DNA of 64,000 nt from positions 1,688,501 through 1,752,500 of the forward strand of contig NZ_CP036422.1 of NCBI RefSeq assembly GCF_009388985.1. The letters are read 5' to 3'. Positions 16,163 through 23,939 of the stretch are shown one piece after another; within the stretch, counting starts at the first letter, position 1, and each line of letters starts with the position of its first letter. Source of the stretch: Halioglobus maricola (GTDB taxonomy: Bacteria; Pseudomonadota; Gammaproteobacteria; Pseudomonadales; Halieaceae). The notes beneath the pieces are model-generated. The model was not told the origin of the DNA, did no database searches, and saw only the letters and a list, made by a program, of their open reading frames with translations. The position numbers were made by a program, and so were the translations under genes.

Positions 16163-17065
16163 CTAGGGCGCGAAAGGTACGGGGTAGGTAGGCAATGCGA
16201 GAATTTCCGCGGCCTGGGCGGGTGAAGCGATAGGCCTGCCCAGTTTTTCGGCCAATACCACTAACTCTTCGACCAGTTCTACGTTCGATGGCTGGCCGTT
16301 ACCTGCATATGGTTCCAATCCAACCTGGACATGACCACCGCGAAGTATGGCCTCTTCAGCGATGCCACAGCCAACGCAGTCATCGCCAAAACTGGAAACA
16401 AGCCAGGGTAGATCACATTCGCCGAGCATACCCAGGTAGGCGTCCAAACTGGCAGCAGTAGGAGGCATTCCGAAAGGCAGGTCATCCGACGCAAAATAAA
16501 ATTTGAGAATGCCGCCCGGCGGAAGCTTCCCTGCCCGATAGTAAGCGAGCACAAATTTAAGAAATCCCGGCTCGAAAATCGAAATACTGAGCCCGATATT
16601 CAGTCGTCTACAGGCCTCCACGTAATAGCGAGAGTCATTCATGTCATTGCGGTACAACATGTCGCTCGGTGCGAACAGGCCGTCTTCATCCAATACAGAC
16701 AGATTGAAAGTTCCCGGGTCACATAATCCCTGTGCCAATAATCCTTCTTCTGCCATGCGCTCTACATGCCTATAACGAGTCTCTACTGTTACCCCTTCTT
16801 GGCCAACCGGCATAGTCGGCGTGAGAATCGCATCGGGACGTTCTCTGAGCAGTAATCGCCAAGGTCTGGCATAACGCTCGTAATCGAGTTCACCACTACC
16901 CCCGAAGATTGATTCGTCAGTGTGATTGTGAATGAGTGCAGCTCCCGCCTCCATGCAGGATAGTGCATCGGTGACAATCTCCTCATCGCTGTAAGGTACA
17001 TTTGGGTTTGTAGCCTTACTGGTGGCACCGTTTAGTGATGATTCAATGATCAGGGGTGTAGTCAT
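16163..17065 (-). CDS. Beta-keto acid cleavage enzyme (BKACE, DUF849)
   Basis: 300-residue TIM-barrel protein of the BKACE family, founded by 3-keto-5-aminohexanoate cleavage enzyme (Kce). Zn-binding His46 and His48 are in ALIHNHTDE, at the same positions as in Kce, and the start LIIESSLNGATSKATNPNVPYSDEEI is typical. The enzymes condense a beta-keto acid with acetyl-CoA to give acetoacetate and a CoA ester. The Arg that often follows HxH is replaced by Asp (HNHTD). Substrate not predictable by eye. Isolated gene in the accessory region. Confidence 0.85.
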   Translation of the reverse strand: MTTPLIIESSLNGATSKATNPNVPYSDEEIVTDALSCMEAGAALIHNHTDESIFGGSGELDYERYARPWRLLLRERPDAILTPTMPVGQEGVTVETRYRHVERMAEEGLLAQGLCDPGTFNLSVLDEDGLFAPSDMLYRNDMNDSRYYVEACRRLNIGLSISIFEPGFLKFVLAYYRAGKLPPGGILKFYFASDDLPFGMPPTAASLDAYLGMLGECDLPWLVSSFGDDCVGCGIAEEAILRGGHVQVGLEPYAGNGQPSNVELVEELVVLAEKLGRPIASPAQAAEILALPTYPVPFAP

Positions 17066-17210
17066 AGCGACTCTCTTGGTGTCCGGTAGATGGAGAGATA
17101 GCTTCTATCGAGTGACGCGGTTGACGCGCCTGTTCAACTATTAACCAGCTGCGATTTCGGTGCTAACTCCGATGTTCACATTCGAATTATATCCGACCTT
17201 TCCAGTTTCC

Positions 17211-17248
17211 GCTTTCGCCTAATAGAGCACATAGGTCTATGCTTGGTG
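17211..17248 (+). repeat. Leader repeat, copy 1 (upstream of 17275)
   Basis: About 38 bases sharing GCTTTCGCCT, ATAG and GGTCTAT with copy 2 at 17739-17776. It begins 64 bases before the start codon at 17275. Confidence 0.6.
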
Positions 17249-17274
17249 GGGTTCTGACATCTTGGAGATGAACG

Positions 17275-17733
17275 ATGAATTGGGAAGCAATCGGGGCGCT
17301 GGCTGAACTACTTGCCGCCGTCGGTGGGATAGCTGCTGTTGTCTATCTAGCAGTGCAGATTAGACTGAATACCAGAGCCGTTCGCTCTTCCAGTATCGAT
17401 TCGTGGGTTACTGCCATAGCTTTAGGCAATGATGCTATGGCTTCTACGGATGAATTTATTGATAGAGCAACGCAGAAATACGCTGAGCTTAGTCCGCATC
17501 AACGAATCATGTATCACAGGGCTCTGGCCCAGAATACAAATGCGATGGAGGCCCTCTATTTCCATTACGTCAATGGCGTGGTCGATGAGACTTTCTTGAA
17601 AGCTAAGATGAAGCCGATGAAGTCGATATTTCGGTCACCCGGGGCGAGTGAATGGTGGTCCAAGAAAGGGGTCTATATGTATGACCCTCGTTACATTCAA
17701 TATGTAGACGATCTGCTACATACAGATCCATGA
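17275..17733 (+). CDS. Hypothetical protein with one N-terminal membrane helix
   Basis: 152 residues. An N-terminal helix (ALAELLAAVGGIAAVVYLAVQI, residues 8-29) is followed by a conserved-looking RLNTRAVRSSS and a soluble helical part ending SEWWSKKGVYMYDPRYIQYVDDLL. Similar one-helix proteins are common in marine gammaproteobacterial genomes, but I know of no function. GGAG precedes the ATG by 7 bases. It shares a duplicated leader sequence with the next gene (17802), suggesting common regulation. Confidence 0.65.
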   Translation: MNWEAIGALAELLAAVGGIAAVVYLAVQIRLNTRAVRSSSIDSWVTAIALGNDAMASTDEFIDRATQKYAELSPHQRIMYHRALAQNTNAMEALYFHYVNGVVDETFLKAKMKPMKSIFRSPGASEWWSKKGVYMYDPRYIQYVDDLLHTDP

Positions 17734-17738
17734 GGACA

Positions 17739-17776
17739 GCTTTCGCCTGATAGCAGCCATGGGTCTATCCTTGTTG
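17739..17776 (+). repeat. Leader repeat, copy 2 (upstream of 17802)
   Basis: Second copy of the element at 17211. It begins 63 bases before the start codon at 17802, nearly the same distance as copy 1 from its gene. Confidence 0.6.
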
Positions 17777-17801
17777 AGGGAATCAAATCAAGGAGAGAGA
17801 A

Positions 17802-18173
17802 ATGAGTGAGTATGAACTGCTGGATTTAATGACCAGCATGGAAGCGCACATGGCCACCCAGTTCTCGCTTTATCTTTCAGTAGTTTCTGCTTATCTCGTC
17901 GTTGCCTATCTGGTTGGTATGAATCTGTCTCGTGCGCAGATGGTGATTGCGAGCGCGCTTATGATTTTTGCAGCTGGCGGACAGACATGGGCGTTACATG
18001 CGTCTCTCGGACGGGTCCAAGAATACTTGCTCCTGAAATCTGAACTATCCCCACTGACTGAATACGAGCGAAACTTTGCAACACATTCCTACATCTGGAT
18101 AGGAATTTTGGCGGCCGGTATTCTGGCTTCATTGTATTTTATGTGGAGTGTCCGACACCCCAATGAAGATTGA
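17802..18173 (+). CDS. Hypothetical membrane protein, three helices
   Basis: 123 residues with three hydrophobic segments (FSLYLSVVSAYLVVAYLVGM, MVIASALMIFAAGGQTWAL, IWIGILAAGILASLYFMW) and a short acidic C-terminus. AAGGAG lies 7 bases upstream of the ATG. No family recognised. Confidence 0.65.
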   Translation: MSEYELLDLMTSMEAHMATQFSLYLSVVSAYLVVAYLVGMNLSRAQMVIASALMIFAAGGQTWALHASLGRVQEYLLLKSELSPLTEYERNFATHSYIWIGILAAGILASLYFMWSVRHPNED

Positions 18174-18180
18174 CCGGCCC

Positions 18181-18318
18181 AGGTGAAAGCGGTCATTAGG
18201 TGGGACCGCTAGTCACTGTGCTTTAATTCCAGCCCTTGGGTGGCGCTAGCGCGAGACTACAGGGACAGATGAGTGATAGGCTTTGGTCAACGTCCGCTTT
18301 TTTCGCCCATAGCGGACG
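18181..18318. repeat. Intergenic repeat family, copy A
   Basis: Contains the shared blocks AGGTGAAAGCGG, ATTAG, ACCGCTAG, TTCCAGCCC, GGTGGCGC, GAGAC, AGGGAC and GATGAGTGATA-GCTTTGGTCAACGTCCGCTTT seen in copies B (19704) and C (21474). It ends in a hairpin CGTCCGCT / AGCGGACG at 18291-18318. It fills the gap between genes 17802 and 18369. Confidence 0.75.
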
Positions 18319-18368
18319 CCAATAAACTCAGCGTAAATTTTTGCTCGACTATGCAGTAGAAATGTAGG

Positions 18369-19625
18369 ATGACACGCAACCCCATATTGTTTGGATTGAC
18401 ATTCCTGGCGTCGTTTAGCGTTGGGGCTCATGAAATCGGTCATGAACACGAGCACGTGGAGGGCGGCTGGAACGCCAAGGCCGGGTTCGTTTCCGAATCT
18501 GACATGACCGCCAGGCTCTACAACACCCGCGGAAAGTCGGAACAAGAGATCATTGAGCGGGCGATGTGGCTTGCAGATCAGTACGACCTTAAACGTACAC
18601 CCGAGCAGATTGAACGAGCAGCCAAAGCGCGTGGCAAGTATGCTGATGCCATCGCTATCAACTCGATTCTACCGGCCTCGGTAGGAATCATCGGCAATAC
18701 TTACGAATCATTCTCTCGCGGGGTGAAACGCAATCTTGCTGCTGGCATGACGCTGGCGTCTGCTACTGTCTACGCCTTTCCCGCCGCCATACCAGAAGGC
18801 AAGACTGCTTACGATGTTATCTCTGCATCAGATGAAGTGCTTCGAGACCAAAACATGGTCAAAGTGGATACTACAGGCGACATTCGGAAGGCCAAAGCCA
18901 ACAACCAAATGGCGATTATGTACAACACCCAAGGTGCTGACTATGTGGCTGCCGACACCGTACACCACGCAAGAATGTCATATGAGCACGGCATTCGGAC
19001 CATGAACTTTACCTACAACAATAACAATATGCTCGCCGGTGGCGGAACGCTCCAGGATTCAGGCCTGACTGAACTGGGCAAGCAGTGGGTGAAAGATGCC
19101 CAAGCTGCCGGTATCGTTGTCGACGTATCCCACTCCTCCAATCAGTCTGCCATTGATGCTGCGTCTGTGGCGACCAAACCCATCATCGCGTCCCACTCAA
19201 ACTCCATGGCCGTCTGGGATATCTCCAGGAATATGTCTGACGAAGCAATAAGGGCTGTTGCTTCGACCGGAGGTGTGGTTTGCCCAACTGGAGTCGGTAT
19301 TTTCCTCAACGAGGATGCGGACGCTTCTCCGGAGCGTTTTATTGAACATGTCGTGTATATAGCCGAACTAATTGGAAGGGACCGGCTCTGCTTTTCAACA
19401 GATTACGTTCATAACATCCTCGACTACTACACGCGCGATATTGGTAATACTGATGTGTATCCTCCCGAACTGGGCTTTGGAGCCCCAGCTAGCAATATTG
19501 CCGCTGAGCACATCTGGGACGTAGCAGCGATTCTTGAAGACGAATATGGCTGGACTGAAAAGGAAGTTCGCGGCTTTCTTGGAGAAAACCTGATGCGGGT
19601 CTACGAAGCAAACTGGAGCAAGTAG
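18369..19625 (+). CDS. Exported M19 (membrane dipeptidase-like) protein with altered metal site
   Basis: 418 residues with a signal peptide (cleavage near VGA-H, residue 20) followed by a His/Glu-rich start HEIGHEHEHVEGG. The body is an M19 renal-dipeptidase-type TIM barrel: VDVSHSS and IASHSNS carry the two conserved metal histidines. However, the first ligand motif, normally D-G-H-x-D, reads A-I-N98-S-I100, and the bridging Glu is Gln in MYNTQGADY. So three of five usual zinc ligands are gone. It may be mono-metallic, of different chemistry, or inactive. Flanked on both sides by the intergenic repeat family. Confidence 0.82.
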   Translation: MTRNPILFGLTFLASFSVGAHEIGHEHEHVEGGWNAKAGFVSESDMTARLYNTRGKSEQEIIERAMWLADQYDLKRTPEQIERAAKARGKYADAIAINSILPASVGIIGNTYESFSRGVKRNLAAGMTLASATVYAFPAAIPEGKTAYDVISASDEVLRDQNMVKVDTTGDIRKAKANNQMAIMYNTQGADYVAADTVHHARMSYEHGIRTMNFTYNNNNMLAGGGTLQDSGLTELGKQWVKDAQAAGIVVDVSHSSNQSAIDAASVATKPIIASHSNSMAVWDISRNMSDEAIRAVASTGGVVCPTGVGIFLNEDADASPERFIEHVVYIAELIGRDRLCFSTDYVHNILDYYTRDIGNTDVYPPELGFGAPASNIAAEHIWDVAAILEDEYGWTEKEVRGFLGENLMRVYEANWSK

Positions 19626-19646
19626 CCGGTATTAGGCGATTTTGGC

Positions 19647-19677
19647 AATGTCCGCTCTTGGCCCCAAAGCGGACATT
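19647..19677 (+). terminator. Hairpin after the M19 gene, repeat-associated
   Basis: 10-bp perfect stem AATGTCCGCT / AGCGGACATT with an 11-base loop, 22 bases after the stop at 19625. There is no T run, so it could be a terminator or mRNA-stabilising hairpin. The same GTCCGC/GCGGAC stem recurs at 18291 and 21457. Confidence 0.5.
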
Positions 19678-19703
19678 CGACTACCAGCGATGAATGTCCC
19701 CAT

Positions 19704-19772
19704 TGAGGTGAAAGCGGACATTAGATAGTACCGCTAGCCAATGGGGGTTAGTTCCGGCCGCTGGTGGCGTCT
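19704..19772. repeat. Intergenic repeat family, copy B (shorter)
   Basis: Shares GAGGTGAAAGCGGACATTAG, ACCGCTAGCCA, GGGGTT, TTCC and GGTGGCG with copies A and C, then diverges, so it is truncated relative to them. Confidence 0.75.
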
Positions 19773-19836
19773 GCTTCCGCATATTTACAGACTTCGAATC
19801 CCAGTTGGACAAATTTGAAGTTTGGTACTAGCTTAC

Positions 19837-19886
19837 CTTTTAAGTGCTTTTTTAAGTGCTTTTTTAAGTGCTGTTTTAAGTGCTTT
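19837..19886. repeat. 12-base tandem repeat, about four copies
   Basis: Unit TTTTTTAAGTGC repeated about four times with one T-to-G change in the last copy. It lies 50 bases upstream of the start codon at 19936, so it could affect spacing in a promoter or leader and vary in copy number. Confidence 0.8.
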
Positions 19887-19935
19887 CGAGCACCGAAATC
19901 AAATAAATCGTGTAAATATTCAAGGAAGAATAGAT

Positions 19936-21441
19936 ATGAGAATACTGATCGGAATAAGCACAGGTCTGCTGTGCTTGGCATCTACTTTGGCGTTCGCCAA
20001 ATCCCCCACTCACTGCTATGTCTCTGGTGAAACCAGCGGCAGCAAGCCTAGCCACGCGTATGGCAGCAAGCAAAACCCTTATGGCTCACTCGGCGAAGTC
20101 CAGGCTGACCCTGATTGTGTAGTTATCAATGTGCTGTATTCCGAAACGCCTCTCGATGGAGGTATCGTCCTAAAGGATGGTCAGGAGTTGGTCGGCATCA
20201 AAGGCAAGAAGGGCAAGAAGGGCAAGAAGGGCAAGAAGGACGCGCTGCCTGTCATAACAAATTCCACGACGGCACTGGGTGGTGCCGGAATTATTTTGGC
20301 GAAGGACAGTAAAGTAAAACACATTCATGTTCGTGATACGTATTCCAGCGGAATCTTAGGCTTCCCGGATGTAAATGCGAATATTGGCGGCAAACTGGTA
20401 CTTCAGGGTGTTCACGTTACTGGGGCTAACCAATCTCAACAGTTCAACCCGCTCACCAATTCAACATCCCCGAGCATCTTGTTAGGCTTTCAGGAAGCTA
20501 CCGACCTCACTATAAAAAATAGCAATGTCGGTGAGGCGGATACTCCCTCCATCGTTGTTGCTCAACTGGACGGGCATGGAAAAATCCGAATCAGTAATAC
20601 TCGTGTTTACGATCAGGGGCACGTGCCCGATGGCGGTAGCGAGTACTCTGCAGGCATTTCCTTGAATGGATTGGGAGAATCATCCGTTGACATAGAAGTC
20701 CTCAATACCTCCGTTTCAAATATTGGTCACGAAGTAGTATCAAACTCAGACGGTTTACTTATGATCCACCAAGGAAACGGGTCAATGACGGCCAAGGTCG
20801 ATGGCTACCGGTACTCAAATCCTGAGGGAAGAGGCGCTCAGCGCAGTTCTACAGGAATAGAGATGGGCTGCATCTACGGAACAGGTTGCAGATTTAGTGG
20901 CACTGTGACTGATAGTGTTATCACCGATGCGTTCTTGGCAGGTATTCAGGTAATTGACTTTTACGGTGCTGTACCCGGAACTGACAATACTGTAATTGTA
21001 GACATTCGAGACAATGAAATCAGCGGGTCAAGAGCTGGTATTTACTTGGGGGCGGATAATCTAAATGGGACGCGCCAATGGAATGTAGTGAATAACATTA
21101 TCAGCGACCCCGTACTCTATGGAATGCTGATTCTTGCATTCGAATCCAACTTGGCAGAAGTCTATATCGAAGGCAATACTGTCCAGAACGCTGGGGATAG
21201 CGGCTTGGTATTTGTCGGCAATTCTGCAGGCATTACACAGTTCGACGCTGGATTAGGTGGACTAGGTAGTGAAGGTAATAATCGAATAATCAATAGTGCA
21301 GTTAACGACATTGTTGCTGAGGGTGTCCCTGTTTCAGCGGCCAATAATTGGTGGGGGAGCGAAGCCGGACCAACCTCCGTTCTAGAGATATTTGGCGGTA
21401 CTGTTGATGTGGACCCGTTTTTGGAATCGGACCCACAATAA
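19936..21441 (+). CDS. Exported parallel beta-helix protein
   Basis: 501 residues, signal peptide MRILIGISTGLLCLASTLAFA, then a right-handed beta-helix pattern (repeated N/G/I/V turns such as DIRDNEISGSRAGIYLG, WNVVNNIISDPVLYGMLI, YIEGNTVQNAGDSGLVFVG) from about residue 120 to 470. Near residues 90-101 it contains four GKK units encoded by a 9-base tandem repeat. Such folds serve in carbohydrate lyases or surface adhesins; I see no catalytic motif I can name. Start at 19936 is preferred because AAGGAAG is 9 bases upstream and a signal peptide follows. Confidence 0.8.
   Translation: MRILIGISTGLLCLASTLAFAKSPTHCYVSGETSGSKPSHAYGSKQNPYGSLGEVQADPDCVVINVLYSETPLDGGIVLKDGQELVGIKGKKGKKGKKGKKDALPVITNSTTALGGAGIILAKDSKVKHIHVRDTYSSGILGFPDVNANIGGKLVLQGVHVTGANQSQQFNPLTNSTSPSILLGFQEATDLTIKNSNVGEADTPSIVVAQLDGHGKIRISNTRVYDQGHVPDGGSEYSAGISLNGLGESSVDIEVLNTSVSNIGHEVVSNSDGLLMIHQGNGSMTAKVDGYRYSNPEGRGAQRSSTGIEMGCIYGTGCRFSGTVTDSVITDAFLAGIQVIDFYGAVPGTDNTVIVDIRDNEISGSRAGIYLGADNLNGTRQWNVVNNIISDPVLYGMLILAFESNLAEVYIEGNTVQNAGDSGLVFVGNSAGITQFDAGLGGLGSEGNNRIINSAVNDIVAEGVPVSAANNWWGSEAGPTSVLEIFGGTVDVDPFLESDPQ
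20203..20238 (+). repeat. 9-base in-frame tandem repeat encoding GKK x4
   Basis: GGCAAGAAG repeated four times without change inside the beta-helix gene, giving a poly-(GKK) basic loop. Near-perfect coding repeats like this can expand or contract without breaking the frame. Confidence 0.85.
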
Positions 21442-21456
21442 CTTTCTCTTGAAAAC

Positions 21457-21480
21457 GTCCGCTTTGATCTCAAGGCGGAC
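21457..21480 (+). terminator. Hairpin after the beta-helix gene, repeat-associated
   Basis: GTCCGC / GCGGAC stem that extends to 11 bp with one mismatch and a 2-base loop, 15 bases after the stop at 21441. Part of the recurrent repeat-linked hairpin family; no T run follows. Confidence 0.5.
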
Positions 21481-21588
21481 ATTAGATAGGACCGCTAGCC
21501 ATTGGGGGGTTGGTTCCAGCCCCTGGTGGCGCTTGCACGAGACTTCAGGGACGGATGAGTGATACGCTTTGGTCAACGTCCGCTTTCG
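21474..21588. repeat. Intergenic repeat family, copy C
   Basis: Closely matches copy A over its full length (GGACATTAGATAGGACCGCT, TTCCAGCCC, GGTGGCGCT, GAGACTTCAGGGAC, GATGAGTGATACGCTTTGGT, CAACGTCCGCTTTCG). It separates the beta-helix gene from the sulfotransferase pseudogene. Confidence 0.78.
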
Positions 21589-21701
21589 TCCACAAAGCTG
21601 CCATCAGCTTTCCATCTACGATGGTCGCTGTCGCATAGCTCAAGACGATCTCACGTCAAACTAAACATCCGAACTCAACAGGCGAGGGCTCAATCCATAA
21701 A

Positions 21702-22463
21702 ATGTTGATCTCACACGAACATAAGTTCATATACATTAAGACTCATAAGACAGCTAGCACGAGCATTGAAGGCTTGTAGGAGAAATTTTGCACCCCCCCA
21801 GGCTTTAAGTTCAAACACAAGCAAGCGGAAATTATATCTGAATACGGCTATGTCGCTGGTAGAGCAGGCGGGGAATCCTCAAGCGATATCCTTGGCGCTC
21901 ATGCTTCGGCGAACGAAATTAGGTCGTACGTTGGACCTCATGTATTCGATGAGTACACAAAGATCTATATGGTAAGAAACCCCTATGACAAAGTGATTTC
22001 TTGGTTTTGGCACGTCATGCCAAGAAATACGCGAGAAAGACTAGCCCGTGATTTTATTGAAACCAGATTCTTATTCAGAAATTGGATCAAAATGCGGCCT
22101 ATGCTACCGATAGATCGAAAATTTTATCTCGTCAATGGCGAGAAATTCAACGCGGAAAAAATCCATTACGAATCGTTAGATGAAGACGTGCCAATACTCG
22201 TCCAAAAACTCGGCCTTTCGATTGACATGTCAGCGATGCCAATATGGAAAACTGCGTCAAGATTTCATCGTGAACGAACGATCGACGATTATTATGATTG
22301 ATATGCCATAAATTTAGTGAACAACTATTTTTCGTATGACTTCAATAATTTTGAATACGACCGGATAGCGCCAAAGAATTTTACCCCTCCCCAGCCCAAC
22401 AATTGGGCCAAGATTTGGGCACATCTACCTCCATCGGTTCGCCGATGCTGTTCGAAAACTTGA
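21702..22463 (+). pseudogene. Sulfotransferase-like pseudogene with two in-frame stops
   Basis: One continuous frame from ATG 21702 to TGA 22461 reads as a sulfotransferase-family protein: N-terminal FIYIKTHKTASTSIEGL (5'-phosphosulfate-binding type P-loop), then a central LGAHASANEIRSYVGP and KIYMVRNPYDKVISWFWHVM (the second PAPS motif R-N-P-x-D), and C-terminal YAINLVNNYFSYDFNNFEYDRI. It is interrupted by TAG at 21777-21779 (codon 26) and TGA at 22299-22301; sequence on both sides of each stop is family-like and in frame, so point mutations rather than frameshifts broke it. About 250 codons in total. The rest of the region is AT-rich. Readthrough is possible but unlikely with two different stop codons. 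Confidence 0.75.
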
Positions 22464-22797
22464 TCTTGGGCCGACTAAGATAGCGCCTTCGCACTGCAAC
22501 TTTTATTAACTTAGTCGGATCTCGCAAAATATACCCAAGGAACTAGTAGCCTGCTTCGAAGTCTTCGCAGAATTCATTCTACAAAAAGCGTCCACAGCCT
22601 CGAAGCCGACCTCCACAATAGCCTGAATCACCCGCTGCAACCGTCCCCGATGAGGTGAAAACGGACGCTAGCGAAAAATTGGAATGTACTATCGTTAGGG
22701 TGCTCCAAGCGCTAGAAATGTCGATGTAGGCACGCAGGAACCTGAGAGCTAAGTGTTCTACACTGGTTTCTACAAAGGAACCAGGTGAAGAGCTCAA
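22464..22797. other. 334-base gap with an inverted repeat and a repeat relic
   Basis: No gene seen. A perfect 9-bp inverted repeat CCGACTAAG (22471-22479) / CTTAGTCGG (22510-22518) lies just after the pseudogene. A short relic of the intergenic repeat family (GATGAGGTGAAAACGGACGC, starting near 22649) lies further on. Confidence 0.5.
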
Positions 22798-23799
22798 ATG
22801 ACAATACCTTACCTCCATATGGAGCCATTTCTTGCCGCCGACGAAGCGCAAGCGATGCTCTCAATCGCTGAATCTTTTGGTAGTTTCGGTACATATGCCG
22901 ACGAAGCAACGAGTGACTCCCTGGGAGAGAACCTGCCGCAACGCTTCGACGTGGGTATCAACTACGTAGACAAGGGACTGACAGGGGAGGGCAATACCGA
23001 TTCGCTTGAGGTAGCTGCTAGTCGAACCAACTATTTTCGCGAGACCTACGCATATGGTCTGGATACTAAAGCAGCTGGCATAGAGCAGTTTATGGCGCAC
23101 CCGGCATTTTCAACGAATGCACGGGAAATCTCAGGGTGTGACAACATTGTGCCCGCCATAGTCTATGCGAACATTCTGATACCCGGCCAAGAGTTGGCGA
23201 TACATACAGACGTTCCCGAATTTCGAGGATTGAACCGTAAAACCACACCTCAATGGCTGTTGGTGGTGATGCTTCACTCAGGGCTTTTCAACCGCTACCG
23301 GATACCGATTCTGACATGCGTTTCCTGGTTCGGAGGCGCCAGGGGCGGCGCTTTCACATTTTATCCTGACGGAGTGAGTGGTGACCGGGCGTCGATCGAA
23401 GCACACCATAATTCCGCCATTATGGTCGACACGGATAACGTTTTTCATGGGGTAGAGCGCGTCAACAATGTTTCTCCGGATCTGCCGATCATCGGCCAGA
23501 AAACGCGCTTGTATTTCTGTGGTGAAAATAAATGGGAGTTGCGTGAATCGGATGAAGTGCTCGCTGAATTTGACTGGTCCCAGCTACGCTACTCGATATC
23601 GTGGAAAGGATATTGCTTCGCTAATGATGAAGCTCAAGCGATCTGGCGCGAGAACGCTGAAAATCTTGATGTTGATACCGTTTTGGCGGCGCTGGAAGCT
23701 GCCCTTCGCGAGCGAGGCGCACTCAACGGCAGCAGGCCAGAACCGAGCGAATTCGCACAGTTGCTTGTCAGCACCTTCGTGCGCTTCCCCAATAGTTGA
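22798..23799 (+). CDS. 2-oxoglutarate/Fe(II)-dependent oxygenase-like protein
   Basis: 333 residues. A plausible double-stranded beta-helix oxygenase: Fe(II) ligands H136-x-D138 (AIHTDVPEF) and H217 (VFHGVERV), and R237 (KTRLYF) in the position that usually binds the 2-oxoglutarate carboxylate. The N-terminus (PYLHMEPFLAADEAQAMLSI) resembles prolyl-hydroxylase-like members. Substrate unknown. AGGTGAAG precedes the ATG. Stand-alone gene next to the pseudogene. Confidence 0.72.
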   Translation: MTIPYLHMEPFLAADEAQAMLSIAESFGSFGTYADEATSDSLGENLPQRFDVGINYVDKGLTGEGNTDSLEVAASRTNYFRETYAYGLDTKAAGIEQFMAHPAFSTNAREISGCDNIVPAIVYANILIPGQELAIHTDVPEFRGLNRKTTPQWLLVVMLHSGLFNRYRIPILTCVSWFGGARGGAFTFYPDGVSGDRASIEAHHNSAIMVDTDNVFHGVERVNNVSPDLPIIGQKTRLYFCGENKWELRESDEVLAEFDWSQLRYSISWKGYCFANDEAQAIWRENAENLDVDTVLAALEAALRERGALNGSRPEPSEFAQLLVSTFVRFPNS

Positions 23800-23939
23800 G
23801 GCTCCGCCTCTGTTTCGAAAATAAACACCTAAAGCAAGAGTGGACGGATGGTTTTAGCCTATGAACGGATAGTGGTCTAAGATGTTCTTAGTGTCCGCTT
23901 GCCGCCCAAAGAAATTCAACCTCTATTAAGGGATTAGCT

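Larger units (their letters stand above)
19626..19935. other. 310-base gap: hairpins, repeat copy B and tandem repeat
   Basis: No convincing gene. It holds a hairpin (19647-19677), repeat copy B (19704-19772) and a 12-base tandem repeat (19837-19886). The beta-helix reading frame stays open into this gap from 19822, but that part is only translated tandem repeat. Confidence 0.6.

Noticed and set aside
19822..19935. N-terminal extension of the beta-helix gene
   Set aside because: It is a translation of the 12-base tandem repeat; the downstream start at 19936 has a ribosome site and a signal peptide.
19838..20238. CRISPR-like repetition
   Set aside because: Both tandem repeats are short, without spacers, and one encodes GKK in a protein; no cas genes are present.
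21777..22301. Amber/opal readthrough or pyrrolysine decoding in the sulfotransferase frame
   Set aside because: Two different stop codons are involved and no recoding machinery or stem is visible; decay is simpler.
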